DNA from: Alphaproteobacteria bacterium
GTDB taxonomy: Bacteria > Pseudomonadota > Alphaproteobacteria > Caulobacterales > Hyphomonadaceae
DNA: 64,000 nucleotides
Assembly: GCA_018827375.1 (NCBI GenBank)
Contig: JAHJYW010000042.1
Coordinates: forward strand, 186,001 to 250,000
Direction of reading: 5' to 3'
Shown here: positions 29,317 to 39,029 of the stretch, piece after piece
Position numbering within the stretch: the stretch's first letter is position 1
Layout: the number at the start of each line of letters is the position of its first letter
Notes under the pieces: model-generated
What the model was told of the DNA's origin: nothing
The model's database searches: none
Seen by the model: only the letters and a program-made list of their open reading frames with translations
Position numbers and translations under genes: made by a program

Positions 29317-30603
29317 ATGTCTAACTTTAAGCGCTTCTGCCTGCTCAGTGTGGCCACTGGCAGCGTTCTGGCCACTTATGCATCGGCCCAAGGGCAGAAC
29401 TATTATAGCCGCGAAAAGTACGATGCCGTGCTCGACCGCAGGCAGCCCGCTTATGATCCTGAACCTATCCGGCTTGGCGCTTTCCTTGTGGATTCAAGCG
29501 CCAGTGGTTCGGCCACCTATACCGACAACGTTCAGGCCACGCAGAACAATAAGATTTCCGACACGATTGTACGTATCGGCGCGGAAGTCGCGGCCCGCAC
29601 GAACTGGAATGTGCATGAGATTGGCGCTGAAGTATCGGCGTACCGTAGTGAATATCTCGATAACGGAGACGAATCTGCGAACGATCTGCGCGCCCGGCTT
29701 CGTGGCCGGCTCGACGTCAACCGCAACATCTCCATCGGCGGCGCCGTATTCGCCCAGGATATTATCGAAGCCAGAACCGAACTTGCCAATGCAATCAGCC
29801 TCGACTCGCCGGTTGAGTACACGCGCACGGGCGGATCCGTGGATGTAAACTATCAGAGCGACCGTTTCCGCTGGTATAACTCGGTGCAAGTCGCGGAAGA
29901 GAACTTCAAGGACGGCGTTCAGGCTGGCACCGGCCTCGTCATCGACCAGGACTATCGCGATAATATGGTGACATCAGCCCGGACGCGCCTCTCCTATGCC
30001 ATTTCGCCCAATGTGGCTGTCTATACGCAAGGCTCTGTGCGCGAGCAGACCTATGACCAGCAACAGCTACTGGGCGGCGCGCTTCGTTCGCGCGATTCGT
30101 CCGGTTACACGGTCGCTGTTGGCGTCGACTTCGAGCTCAACACCCTGGTGCGGGGTGACGTAAATGTCGGCTATCTCAGCGAGAACAAGGACGACCCGTT
30201 CTTCAAGGATGTTGATGGGGTTTCGGTTGATGGTCGTGTGCAATGGTTCCCGACCCGTCTGACAACGGTCAGCTTCAATGCAGGCCGTCGTGTGGTCGAT
30301 ATCGGTGTCTTTGAATCGCCCAGCGCGCTGCAGACAACCTATGGCGCCCGCGTCGACCATGAGCTGCGCCGCAACATCATCCTGTCTGCGTCTGCGGACT
30401 TCTCAAACTATGACTATCAGGAAATCAACCGTTCTGACGATATCGCGGACTATTCATTGACTGCGGCCTACAAGATGAACCGCCGTGTTCACCTCGAGAC
30501 GTTCGTGCGTCACCTGAACCGCGACACAAGCGGTAGCAGCGTGTTTGGCAACCCCTCTTTCGACGTCAATCTTGTTGGTGTCGGTATAAAGCTCTTCCCC
30601 TGA
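29317..30603 (+). CDS. Outer-membrane beta-barrel protein of exopolysaccharide locus (BBP2-like)
   Basis: 428 residues with a signal peptide (FCLLSVATGSVLATYASAQG) followed by alternating beta strands ending in VGVGIKLFP, the aromatic C-terminal residue typical of outer-membrane barrels. The pattern (ASGSATYTDNVQATQNNKISD, repeated R-x-R strands) is that of the putative beta-barrel porin 2 family found first in many alphaproteobacterial polysaccharide operons. It is presumably an outer-membrane conduit or assembly partner for the Wza/Wzc export path. It is the first gene of the plus-strand EPS run, 53 nt before the copolymerase. Confidence 0.75.
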   Translation: MSNFKRFCLLSVATGSVLATYASAQGQNYYSREKYDAVLDRRQPAYDPEPIRLGAFLVDSSASGSATYTDNVQATQNNKISDTIVRIGAEVAARTNWNVHEIGAEVSAYRSEYLDNGDESANDLRARLRGRLDVNRNISIGGAVFAQDIIEARTELANAISLDSPVEYTRTGGSVDVNYQSDRFRWYNSVQVAEENFKDGVQAGTGLVIDQDYRDNMVTSARTRLSYAISPNVAVYTQGSVREQTYDQQQLLGGALRSRDSSGYTVAVGVDFELNTLVRGDVNVGYLSENKDDPFFKDVDGVSVDGRVQWFPTRLTTVSFNAGRRVVDIGVFESPSALQTTYGARVDHELRRNIILSASADFSNYDYQEINRSDDIADYSLTAAYKMNRRVHLETFVRHLNRDTSGSSVFGNPSFDVNLVGVGIKLFP

Positions 30604-30656
30604 TTTTTCCTGGATCCAGCGTCTAGATCACTCAAGATACGAATTGGTGTAGTAAA

Positions 30657-33053
30657 TTGACTAAGACTTACAGTCTTGAAATTCCCTCGCAGAATACGCC
30701 GCTCGGCGGTGGTAATGCTGACGACATGCCAATCGATTTCAAGGCATTGATCGGCACAGTCTATCGCCGCTTCTGGATCATCGTGACCGGTTTCCTCGTG
30801 ACGCTTTTCGCTGTCGCGTACATCACCTTCACGCAGACGCCGATCTACAAGGCGAACTCGATCCTGCAGCTGGACACCAACAAGGAAAACGTCATCGATC
30901 TGGGCAGCGTGCTTGGTGGCCTGGCTGCCAGCACCGCGACAATTGATACGGAAGTCAGGGTCATGGGGTCCAAATCCCTGCTGACCAAAGTCGCGACCAA
31001 GCTGAAACTCTCGGAAGATCCCGAGTTCAACTGGACACTGAGGGAACACAAGCCAAGCCTCATCGAGATGGCCAAGGGCCAGATCGGCGCATGGACGGGG
31101 CATCCTCCCAAGAAGACTGTTCCCTACGCCAACCTCAGCGCGGCCGAACGTGAAGCCGCTATTCTCGAGTCGGTTACACGCACGCTTATGTACAAGGTGC
31201 ATATCAGCCGTATCGGAACTACGTATCTGATCCAGGTTGATGTGACGAGCCAGTCGCCGGAAACGGCTGCGCGCATCGCTGATGCGGTCGCGGATCAGTA
31301 CCGTGTCCAGCAGCTCGATTCCAAACTGGAAGCAACCCGCCGCGCGACCGCGTGGCTTTCTGAACGTGTGGCGGGCCTGCGCGACGAGGTTGAGGCCAAA
31401 GAGAAACGTGTTGAGGAGTTCCGTGCTGAAACGGGCCTTTTGTCGGCGCAGGGTGCAACACTGACCGAACAGCAGATTGCCTATAATACGACGCAGAAGA
31501 GTCAGCTTCAGGCCCAGTTGAACCGCGCGCGCTCGCGCTATGACAACATGAAGCGTCAGATTGACAGCGGTGTCGGCATCGATGCGATTGCAGAAGTGCT
31601 GGATTCTCCCGTGATTTCAGGGTTGAAAGCCCAGCGGGCCCAGATCCTTCGTCGCGTGGCGGAACTGGAAACCACGCTTGGTCCATCCCACCCTGAACTG
31701 ATCGGGGCGCGTAATGAAGCTGCGGATATTGAACGGCAAATCGAATCTGAAGTAAGCCGCATTGCTGCGAACCTCGAGAACGAGGTCAAAGCTGCGCAGG
31801 ACCAGATCAACAGTATCAACTCGAATATCGGCCAGTCGACCGCGCAGCTTCGCGGCAACAACATAAACCTTGTGCGTTTGCGCGAACTTGAGCGCGATGC
31901 CGAGACGAGCCGGGTTCTGTATGAAGAGTTTATCAGCCGCTCGAAGGAAACACGCGAGCAGGACGACCTCATTCAGGCCGACGCCAATATTCTGTCGACT
32001 GCGACGGTGCCGGGCCAGCCAAGCTCACCCCGCAAGCTGCTGAACCTGATCATTGGCGCCTTGCTTGGCGGCATCATCGGGGGCGGCCTCGCCCTGCTGG
32101 CCGAGATCTTCGATATGAAGATCAGTTCGGCGGATGACATTGAGCGCAAGCTGGGCGTGAACTCTATCGGGTCTGTGCCATTGATCCGCAGCACGAGCCT
32201 GCTGCCTTTCCCACAGATCAACCCGGCGGATTTCCTTGTCGACAATCCATTGTCGGCATTCGCAGAGAGTATCCGCTATCTCCGGGCTGCGATTGCGTTC
32301 TCGGATCTGGACAGTGAAACAAAGACAGTGGCGATCACCTCCTCGCTGCCGGATGAAGGCAAGACCAGCCTGACGCTGAGCCTGGGTCGGATGTCGGCCA
32401 TGTCGGGTTCACGCACGCTGGTGATTGATGGCGACTTCCGTCGCCGCCAGTTGACCGACGCGGCTGGCATGTCACCTGAAATCGGCTTCATTGAGCATCT
32501 GTTCGGTGCAGGCCAGTTGTCTGATGCGATCTGCAAAGACAGCCGGAGCATGCTGGACATACTGCCACTGTCGAAGGCGGGTCATGTTCCGCATGACGTA
32601 TTCGGTACGCGGGCCTTCGATGACCTGCTCGCCCGTCTGCGCTCGATGTATGACCTTATTCTCATTGATACGGGCCCGCTTCTTCTGATGTCGGAAGCCC
32701 GTGTGGTCGCCGGCAAGACAGACAAGACCATTCTCGTGATCCGTTGGCGCCGTTCGCTGCGCTCAGCTGTGCGTCAATCTCTGACCTTGCTGAAGACCTT
32801 CAATGCAGACCTGCTGGGCATTACGCTCAACATGGTCGACCTGTCGCAACGTCGTCATCACAAGGATCCGGGCGCCGCATACAAAGCCTATAGCAAGTAC
32901 TATTCGATGGAGACCAAGCGTTCGATCTTTGGCTGGAACAAGACACCTAAGGCGAGTGGTCTGACGGCTGCACCTAATCCGATGTCTGCACCGGTCAAGC
33001 CCGGTAAGTCTGCGGTCAAGTCGGGCACTTCGAGCGAAGTATCGACGCACTAA
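30657..33053 (+). CDS. Polysaccharide copolymerase with C-terminal tyrosine autokinase (Wzc/ExoP type)
   Basis: 798-residue bacterial tyrosine kinase fused to a PCP-2a domain. An N-terminal Wzz region (FKALIGTVYRRFWIIVTGFL as TM1) is followed by a long periplasmic coiled-coil stretch, a second TM near LIIGALLGGIIGGGLALLAE, and a cytoplasmic kinase with Walker A SLPDEGKTS (about 562-570), Walker A' VIDGDFRRR (about 588) and Walker B LILIDTG (about 666). A C-terminal tyrosine cluster (YKAYSKYYSM, about 742-751) is the autophosphorylation site. It controls chain length and export with the Wza lipoprotein. The start is TTG at 30657; ATG at 30726 is an alternative. Confidence 0.9.
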   Translation: MTKTYSLEIPSQNTPLGGGNADDMPIDFKALIGTVYRRFWIIVTGFLVTLFAVAYITFTQTPIYKANSILQLDTNKENVIDLGSVLGGLAASTATIDTEVRVMGSKSLLTKVATKLKLSEDPEFNWTLREHKPSLIEMAKGQIGAWTGHPPKKTVPYANLSAAEREAAILESVTRTLMYKVHISRIGTTYLIQVDVTSQSPETAARIADAVADQYRVQQLDSKLEATRRATAWLSERVAGLRDEVEAKEKRVEEFRAETGLLSAQGATLTEQQIAYNTTQKSQLQAQLNRARSRYDNMKRQIDSGVGIDAIAEVLDSPVISGLKAQRAQILRRVAELETTLGPSHPELIGARNEAADIERQIESEVSRIAANLENEVKAAQDQINSINSNIGQSTAQLRGNNINLVRLRELERDAETSRVLYEEFISRSKETREQDDLIQADANILSTATVPGQPSSPRKLLNLIIGALLGGIIGGGLALLAEIFDMKISSADDIERKLGVNSIGSVPLIRSTSLLPFPQINPADFLVDNPLSAFAESIRYLRAAIAFSDLDSETKTVAITSSLPDEGKTSLTLSLGRMSAMSGSRTLVIDGDFRRRQLTDAAGMSPEIGFIEHLFGAGQLSDAICKDSRSMLDILPLSKAGHVPHDVFGTRAFDDLLARLRSMYDLILIDTGPLLLMSEARVVAGKTDKTILVIRWRRSLRSAVRQSLTLLKTFNADLLGITLNMVDLSQRRHHKDPGAAYKAYSKYYSMETKRSIFGWNKTPKASGLTAAPNPMSAPVKPGKSAVKSGTSSEVSTH

Positions 33054-33133
33054 TCATGCTGGACGCTGGTGACCTGGGCGGCGGACCGTCGCCCCGGATC
33101 CACTCCGGGGAAAGTGAAGCGCAAGGGCTGACG

Positions 33134-34282
33134 ATGACCAGAGTCGCTTTTTTTGGTCACGATGCGGGCGACGCAGCCGTGCGGCGCCGGGTTCAGGCCA
33201 TGCGGGATGATGGCCTGGCGGTGATGGGCTTCATGATGCGGCGCAAGGATGCGGTTGCGACTGACTGGAACAATGTTGATCTTGGTCGGACAAGGGACGG
33301 GGCATTTCTCAAGCGTGTGTTGCGCATTTTTTCCGGGGCCCGCCTGGCGGCAAAGTCACGTGATGCGCTTGCCGCTGTCGATGTGATCTATGCGCGCAAT
33401 CTTGATATGCTGGCCTGCGCATTCCTGGCCAAGCGTCATGCGAAACTCGATACGCCGGTGATCTACGAAAGTCTTGATGTTCACAGACTGCTGACACGCG
33501 GGGACGTTGTCGGCATGCTTTTGCGCTGGGTCGAGAAGAGCCTCTTGAGGCGAACCGTCGGACTGGTTGTCAGCTCACCCGCTTTTCTCTCCAATCATTT
33601 TGAGAAACACTATCCAGGACTTTACACACCCTTCTTAGTCGAAAACCGATTGGCCACGGGGAGTGACTTTGGGCCGCGACCGGATGCCGGAGATCATAGC
33701 GCAGCTCAGGACGGTGGGCGGTTTGTGCTTGGCTGGGTGGGTAATCTCAGGTGTCAGAGATCCTTCGGCCTGCTCTGCGATCTCGCTGACCGATTTCCCG
33801 ACACGCTCGAAATACGCCTGCATGGGCAACCAGCACGCAACGAGATCCCTGTTTTCGAACCGAAAATTGACGCGCGCTCCAATATGATCTTCGCGGGCCG
33901 ATATCGGTCTCCTGAAGACCTGGCCGATATTTATGTCGGCCTTGATCTTGTTTGGGCCGGCGACTTCATGGAGGCGGGCTACAATTCAGTCTGGCTCTTG
34001 CCGAACCGGATCTACGAGGGTGGATATTTTGGGATACCCGCCGTCGCACCCAAGGCGACAGAAACAGCAGCGTGGATTGAGCAGAAAGCCTGCGGCTTCA
34101 CGATTTCAGAACCCCTTTCTGAGACGCTACCCAAATTGATCGCGGCTGTCATGCAGGATCGTTCTGCTCTTGAGAGCTACCGGAACCGATTGCTTGAACT
34201 GCCGAACGAGGTGTTTATCCAGCCAAAGGGATTCTTCTCGGAGGTTATCGCGCGCGCCCTCGCCGGAGTGCGCTCAAGATGA
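33134..34282 (+). CDS. Glycosyltransferase family 4 protein of EPS locus
   Basis: 382 residues with a GT-B layout: MTRVAFFGHDAGDAAVRRR at the start, IYARNLDMLACAFLAKRH, VIYESLDVHRLL, then a C-terminal half with LGWVGNLRCQRSFG and the NRIYEGGYFGIPAVAP donor-site region. It probably adds one sugar to the lipid-linked repeat unit on the cytoplasmic face. The ATG at 33134 has AAGGG 8 nt upstream; an upstream ATG at 33056, just after the copolymerase stop, would add 26 residues without family support. It overlaps the polymerase gene by 4 nt. Confidence 0.8.
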   Translation: MTRVAFFGHDAGDAAVRRRVQAMRDDGLAVMGFMMRRKDAVATDWNNVDLGRTRDGAFLKRVLRIFSGARLAAKSRDALAAVDVIYARNLDMLACAFLAKRHAKLDTPVIYESLDVHRLLTRGDVVGMLLRWVEKSLLRRTVGLVVSSPAFLSNHFEKHYPGLYTPFLVENRLATGSDFGPRPDAGDHSAAQDGGRFVLGWVGNLRCQRSFGLLCDLADRFPDTLEIRLHGQPARNEIPVFEPKIDARSNMIFAGRYRSPEDLADIYVGLDLVWAGDFMEAGYNSVWLLPNRIYEGGYFGIPAVAPKATETAAWIEQKACGFTISEPLSETLPKLIAAVMQDRSALESYRNRLLELPNEVFIQPKGFFSEVIARALAGVRSR

Positions 34283-35565
34283 ACATGGTCAATCACATCA
34301 AGGTCAATAAAGAAGAGGTGCTGGGGTTCGGCAACCTGTACAGTTCGGGCCGTTCCGCGCCGCTGTGGGAACAGGCGGTCATCACGCTCTGGTTTTTTGT
34401 GACCTATCTGCCGCTCGTTGGTGTTGCACCAATCCGCTACTTGCTCGTGGCGTACTTCGTCGGCCTGACTGTGATGTTCTATAGGGAAGTGCTGCCGGTT
34501 CTCTTCAAGTGCTGGCCACTATTCCTGCTACCCATTTTTGGCCTCCTTTCCTTCGGCTGGTCTCCCTATCCTTCAGAAGCGCTCCGGTCGGGCGTGCTTA
34601 TGCTCCTGACGCCACTGACCATCATCGTGATTGGCGTGAGGCTGAACACGCGCCAGGTACTCCGCTGCTTGATGTTTGCCGGCATGATCACGACAATTTA
34701 CGTCACGCCGACATTGAGCACGTTTGCGGAGGGCGGGGCATATGGTTCGAAGAACCTGCTCGCCATGCAAATGCTGTTCGCCATGCTGATGAGTCTCGTG
34801 ACGGCGCTCAACACCAAGGAGCCGCTCTGGATCCGCCTGTTGGGTCTCGCCTTCGTGCCGATCTGCTTCGTGTATCTATACCTGGCCAATTCTGCCACGT
34901 CGCTTGTCTTTGCGGTGGTGGGCATCGTGGGGATGATCGGGGTGCGTTACTTCTGGATCGGTTTTGGCAAAATTCGCCATCTCCGGCTTTCACTGGCGAT
35001 GTTTGCGGCTTTCATTGCTCTCGCGAGCACGATGGCTGTGCTCAGTATGCCTGAGAATACCCTGATGGATGACTTCCTGGGTTTGCTCGGTAAGGATTCC
35101 ACCTTCTCCGGCCGGGCTCTGATCTGGCGCGAAGCTGAACTCGTCAGTGCGGAGCACCCGATCGTAGGCCTCGGCCTGGAAGGTTTCTGGCAGTATGATG
35201 TCGGCGCAGCTCAAACGATCAACGAAAATGACTTCAAGGCCTTTGGTACGAAGCTGACCTTCCACAATGCCTATTGGGAAGTGCGTGTTCACCTAGGCTA
35301 TGTTGGCCTGGTTCTTTTCATGCTGATCCTTGGCTGGTGCATGTACCGGACGCTGATCAACTGGCTCAAGGCGCCCGGTATGGATAGTTCGGCGTTGTTG
35401 ATTACCATGGTGATCATTTTCACGTCGACGTTCACGGAATCCGCTCTCTGGAGCACGTTCAACACGCTCGTGAACCTGTTCTATTTCGGCGCGATAACGA
35501 CCATGGGGGCCGGCGCCCGCAAGTTTGTGGGGCGGGTGCCCGTGACCATCCGGCATTCGGCCTGA
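34279..35565 (+). CDS. O-antigen ligase/polymerase family protein (Wzy/ExoQ-like)
   Basis: 428-residue multi-pass membrane protein with about 10-11 hydrophobic segments. The diagnostic region is the large periplasmic loop with DSTFSGRALIWREAELVSAE followed by HPIVGLGLEGFW and TFHNAYWEVRVHLGYVGLVL, the Wzy_C/O-ligase motif where conserved Arg and His residues act. In ExoQ-like proteins it polymerises repeat units delivered by a flippase. It overlaps the preceding GT4 gene (ATGA). The flippase itself is not in this window. Confidence 0.86.
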   Translation: MNMVNHIKVNKEEVLGFGNLYSSGRSAPLWEQAVITLWFFVTYLPLVGVAPIRYLLVAYFVGLTVMFYREVLPVLFKCWPLFLLPIFGLLSFGWSPYPSEALRSGVLMLLTPLTIIVIGVRLNTRQVLRCLMFAGMITTIYVTPTLSTFAEGGAYGSKNLLAMQMLFAMLMSLVTALNTKEPLWIRLLGLAFVPICFVYLYLANSATSLVFAVVGIVGMIGVRYFWIGFGKIRHLRLSLAMFAAFIALASTMAVLSMPENTLMDDFLGLLGKDSTFSGRALIWREAELVSAEHPIVGLGLEGFWQYDVGAAQTINENDFKAFGTKLTFHNAYWEVRVHLGYVGLVLFMLILGWCMYRTLINWLKAPGMDSSALLITMVIIFTSTFTESALWSTFNTLVNLFYFGAITTMGAGARKFVGRVPVTIRHSA

Positions 35566-35726
35566 CAGGCTGGTCGCTACCTCTCACAAATTTCATGGGA
35601 ACCAAGGCGGCTGGAGCGCGCTTTCGACGCATTGCTGCCCGATTGTCGGCGCAAGATTTATGAATGGGGCTGTACACAAGGCGCACGTTTTTAAGCTGTC
35701 GTTAAAGTTGGTTGGTCAAATATACC

Positions 35727-35930
35727 ATGATGACTCCGAACCCAGCCTATCCTTCTCGTCGATCAGCGGTCGACTACTCTGTTGACGCCAAGATGCGTCA
35801 AGAGGCGGGTTATCTTGACAACGGAGCCCCCGACAAATGGCCAGTCTGGGCCAGAATGCTGATCATTCTGGGGCTAAGCGCATTGATGTGGGCCGGTATT
35901 ATCGCGGGTATGGTTTCACTGTTCGGCTAA
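35727..35930 (+). CDS. Small single-pass membrane protein in EPS locus
   Basis: 67 residues: a polar N-terminal half (YSVDAKMRQEAGYLDNGAPD) and one C-terminal transmembrane helix, LIILGLSALMWAGIIAGMVS. Codon use looks coding and a start at ATG 35727 or 35730 is possible. No good ribosome-binding site is evident. It lies between the polymerase and a GT2 gene on the same strand. Proteins of this layout are seen in other alphaproteobacterial EPS loci, but no function is known to me. Confidence 0.6.
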   Translation: MMTPNPAYPSRRSAVDYSVDAKMRQEAGYLDNGAPDKWPVWARMLIILGLSALMWAGIIAGMVSLFG

Positions 35931-36003
35931 ACTTACGCGATTATACTCTGGCGTCGATCCTGCATTGTTGACAGAACCTTCAACTGCAACGCAGATCCCG
36001 TGA

Positions 36004-37089
36004 ATGACGCCCCCAGCCATGTCCTCTGAATCGCCGCTCGCGCCGACAGCTCCGCCGCGTCTTTCAATCATCATCACCAATTACAACTACGCGAAGTTCG
36101 TCGCGGCCGCCATTGATAGCGTTCTATCGCAGGATGAGCCGGTTGAACTGATCGTGGTTGATGACTGCTCGACCGACAACTCGCGTGACGTCATCGGGCA
36201 ATATGCCGACAGGGTCATCCCCGTTTTCCAGGAAGTGAACAGGGGGCACGGTGCAGGTTTCAATGCCGGCTTCAGCCGCGCGACATCTGAACTTGTCATG
36301 TTTCTGGACGCAGACGACTGCCTCCTGCCAGGCGCGATCAAAACCATTCTGTCGAACTATGAACCCGAAGTTGCCATCTACCACTATCGCATGCGTTACA
36401 TGGATGAGGCGGGCGCGCTAAGCGGGATCCACCCTTCACCAGAGATGGCCATGGCCGAGGGTGATATTTCCGAACAGCTTCGGATGAAAGGTCGATACGT
36501 CGGTACGATCACTTCGGGGCTCGTCTTTTCCAGACAGCACCTTGTGCATGTGATGCCAATGGATCCCGAGGCGTTTCGGCAGGGCGGGGATGGGTATCTC
36601 TCGGCTGTGGTTCCGCTCTATGGCGCTTCGCGTAGCTTTGAGACGCCAGTTTCCGGGTATCGCCTGCATGGGAGTCAACACTCGCGGTTCAGCAGTGCCT
36701 ATGCCAAGCGCTCGCGCTGGTGCATTGGCCATGATGCGGAGCGCTACCGCGCAATACGGGAGCACGCTGGCCGTCTGGGTTTGTCCGTTGCTGCCGATCT
36801 CGGTGCGCATGATCCTGACAACATTCACGAGCGGCTCGTCTCCATGCTCTTTGCCCCGGACGAACATCCGGTGGCGGGTGACTCTATCCGGCAGCTTGCC
36901 AGTCAGTCCGCGCGATATGAGAAGGCGCACGCTACCGGCCTGAAGAAGCTTTTCGTCACGCTCTTCTGGGGTCTGTTCGCATTGGCACCGAAGGGTGAGA
37001 AGCAGCGCCTGATGCGTTGGAAGATCGATGCCAAGAGCCGGCCGGCCTGGATGCGCCGGGCTGCAAAACGAATGCGTCGGGGTGGATGA
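36004..37089 (+). CDS. Glycosyltransferase family 2 protein of EPS locus
   Basis: 361 residues. The GT-A domain begins LSIIITNYNYAKFVAAAIDS, with LIVVDDCSTDNSRDVI and VMFLDADDCLLPGAI (the D-x-D metal motif). The remainder carries a TSGLVFSRQHLVHVMPMD region and a basic C-terminus (RPAWMRRAAKRMRRGG) likely to sit at the membrane. It should extend the repeat unit. It is the last plus-strand gene of the locus; its stop lies only 4 nt from the stop of the convergent GH16 gene. Confidence 0.82.
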   Translation: MTPPAMSSESPLAPTAPPRLSIIITNYNYAKFVAAAIDSVLSQDEPVELIVVDDCSTDNSRDVIGQYADRVIPVFQEVNRGHGAGFNAGFSRATSELVMFLDADDCLLPGAIKTILSNYEPEVAIYHYRMRYMDEAGALSGIHPSPEMAMAEGDISEQLRMKGRYVGTITSGLVFSRQHLVHVMPMDPEAFRQGGDGYLSAVVPLYGASRSFETPVSGYRLHGSQHSRFSSAYAKRSRWCIGHDAERYRAIREHAGRLGLSVAADLGAHDPDNIHERLVSMLFAPDEHPVAGDSIRQLASQSARYEKAHATGLKKLFVTLFWGLFALAPKGEKQRLMRWKIDAKSRPAWMRRAAKRMRRGG

Positions 37090-37093
37090 GACC

Positions 37094-37942
37094 TTAGTGG
37101 CCTATCGGCCGCGACCCGTTTTCGTACGTATCCGAGCATTGGGATGACGTGTCGCCAGCGGCACGAAAGCTGACACATTCGTAGGTGGCCTTCGTGTGGT
37201 CCGGAAAAGTTGGCTCGCCATGCCAGCTGAATTGCTGGGGTGATCCCGTCCAGACATTCATGATGACGCGGCCTGGCGTTTTCGGAATCGGCCGATCGCG
37301 TGATGTGACGCTGTGCGCAAGTTCACCGTCAATATACCAAGTGACGGAATCCGGCTGCCAGTCGAACGCGTAAAGATGGACTTCCTCTGCGGCGTCGAAA
37401 GGAAGGTCGATGTAGATGCCGCCGCGGGTCTTTCCCTTTGTGAAGATATTCGCCTGGAGCCGACGCGTATTCTTGCCGAGAAATTCGATATCAATTTCAT
37501 CGTGCGGATCGCCGAAGGTGGCATCTGTGTGCGTAAAGAAAGAGGAGACAGCGCCTGAGCCTCGGGCCGCCTGCATCACCACTTCGTAGCGACCGTAGCC
37601 GTAGAAGCCGCGCTTTTGAACCTCGGCCCCAGAGAAGGGTTGCGGCTCTGCCGGCTTGCGATTGAGTTCGAGCGATATGCTTGGCGGATGATGGCGAACA
37701 TTTTCCGGAACCCAGCCGACCCGAAAGAAGGTGGAGCGAAGGGTGAAGTCCGAAATGTACCAATCCTGATCATTGAAACTGTTGCTGAATGAAAGATTGA
37801 AAGACTTTCCATCACCCCTGTCCGGAGGGAGCACCGCACGCGCGGGGGACTTTACAGCAGTGATAAGTATCGCAGCGCATACGAGCGCGAAAGCGATGAG
37901 AACGAGGTGTTTGGAGCGGGCCAAGCGTTTGTGTCCATGCAT
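37094..37942 (-). CDS. Glycoside hydrolase family 16 (ExoK-like endo-glucanase)
   Basis: 282 residues with an N-terminal signal peptide or anchor (about 12-30) and a GH16 jelly roll. The active-site strand reads HDEIDIEFLG, with nucleophile Glu149, Asp151 and acid/base Glu153, the E-x-D-x-E form of lichenase and ExoK-type enzymes. FYGYGRYEVVMQAA upstream and HLYAFDWQPDSVTWYIDG downstream are also typical. In succinoglycan-type loci such an enzyme cuts nascent polymer to set chain length. Its presence implies beta-glucan-like linkages in the product (inference). Confidence 0.9.
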   Translation of the reverse strand: MHGHKRLARSKHLVLIAFALVCAAILITAVKSPARAVLPPDRGDGKSFNLSFSNSFNDQDWYISDFTLRSTFFRVGWVPENVRHHPPSISLELNRKPAEPQPFSGAEVQKRGFYGYGRYEVVMQAARGSGAVSSFFTHTDATFGDPHDEIDIEFLGKNTRRLQANIFTKGKTRGGIYIDLPFDAAEEVHLYAFDWQPDSVTWYIDGELAHSVTSRDRPIPKTPGRVIMNVWTGSPQQFSWHGEPTFPDHTKATYECVSFRAAGDTSSQCSDTYENGSRPIGH

Positions 37943-37976
37943 GACGGACGCTAGCTTTCATCCGTGTCGGGTTGAA

Positions 37977-38672
37977 CTAGCGTGCGCCCTTGGAAATCAG
38001 AACTGCTGGCACCGTCATGAGCATGATTTTGATGTCACCCCAGAAGGAACGGCTGCGCACATACTCGACGTCCGTTGCGACGCGCTCCGGATAGGTCGTG
38101 TCGCTGCGGCCGCTGACCTGCCACAGACCGGTGATGCCTGGACGAACCGAGCAATAGTGACGAAAGCTTTCGCCATAACGGGCGATTTCGCTTTCCACGA
38201 TCGGGCGCGGACCAACGAGGGACATGTCGCCGCGCAATACGTTGTAAAGCTGTGGTAATTCATCGATCGATGTTTTGCGGATGAAGTTACCAAGCGCTGT
38301 GATGCGCGGGTCGTTCGTCAGCTTTTGCGTTTCGTCCCATTCTGCGCGTGCGGCAGGGTCAGTCGCGAGCAGGTATTCCAGCTGCTCTCGTGCGTCGGGC
38401 ACCATTGAGCGCAGTTTGAAGCAGTTAAAGGTCTCGCCGTTCAAGCCAAAGCGCTTCTGTGAATAGAATGCCCGGCTTCCATCCTGGAGGCGGATCAAGA
38501 GCGCGATGCCCAGTATAAGGGGGGCGACGAAAAGGAGGGCAGCGCCAGCGACAACGATGTCGAGGATTCGTTTGCACTGTGTATGATCGCCATTCGAAGG
38601 CTGACGCATCCGTGTGGCTGCGTATGCGGCGGCTTCTGCCTGCCTTGACGGGTTACTCAATCTCAAGCCCAT
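37977..38672 (-). CDS. Undecaprenyl-phosphate sugar phosphotransferase (ExoY/PssY type)
   Basis: 231 residues of the short polyprenyl-P glycosyl-1-phosphate transferase family. It has one N-terminal re-entrant hydrophobic segment (ILDIVVAGAALLFVAPLILG), then AFYSQKRFGLNGETFNCFKL, RKTSIDELPQLYNVLRGDMS (the D-E catalytic pair) and LVGPRPIVESE, SVRPGITGLWQVSGRS. It transfers the first sugar phosphate to undecaprenyl phosphate, starting the repeat unit. It lacks the extra N-terminal transmembrane domain of WbaP-like enzymes. It starts 35 nt upstream of the GH16 start, suggesting co-transcription. Confidence 0.92.
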   Translation of the reverse strand: MGLRLSNPSRQAEAAAYAATRMRQPSNGDHTQCKRILDIVVAGAALLFVAPLILGIALLIRLQDGSRAFYSQKRFGLNGETFNCFKLRSMVPDAREQLEYLLATDPAARAEWDETQKLTNDPRITALGNFIRKTSIDELPQLYNVLRGDMSLVGPRPIVESEIARYGESFRHYCSVRPGITGLWQVSGRSDTTYPERVATDVEYVRSRSFWGDIKIMLMTVPAVLISKGAR

Positions 38673-39029
38673 TCTGGTCCCCTGTAATCTACTTGCGGAT
38701 TTGCTAATTGGCCGCGTCCACTCGACCTATTTGCAAATTTCTTGCCGCATCTGGATCTGACGCTTATTGCGTTCGACCCCTGATTTGCAATCGTTATACC
38801 CCGAATTACGCAAATAATTAACTGGCTGTATACTTTTTCTGTCGTTTTCGCGTGTTTGGGGAAGTATTGGATAAATATTCATTCATACTCGGCTTTTTGC
38901 CGAGTTTTGTGTATCGATACGAGACGCACTGCTCAAAATAGTGGCACAACATAAAAGCGCCTGCCTGTCCCTGAATCGGACAAGCAGGCGCTGAATTCTG
39001 AGTTTTCGGCGATGTGATTCGAGGCAGGC
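38673..39029. other. AT-rich intergenic region with terminator and leader of the sugar transferase
   Basis: 357 nt. It carries the terminator of the Wza-type gene at 38951-38992 and probably the promoter of the sugar transferase gene. A small hairpin, ACTCGGC-TTTTT-GCCGAGT (38887-38905), lies in what would be the leader of that transcript. No gene is seen. Confidence 0.5.
38951..38992 (-). terminator. Rho-independent terminator of the Wza-type gene
   Basis: A 15-bp stem pairs 38956-38970 with 38978-38992 around a 7-nt loop. The single mismatch becomes a G-U pair on the minus-strand transcript. On that strand the stem is followed by TTTTATGTT. It lies 37 nt after the stop of the minus-strand export gene. 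Confidence 0.85.

Noticed and set aside
38887-38905. ACTCGGC-TTTTT-GCCGAGT hairpin as a plus-strand terminator
   Set aside because: No plus-strand gene ends nearby, and the stem is only 7 bp; it is left as a minor structure in the leader of the sugar transferase gene.
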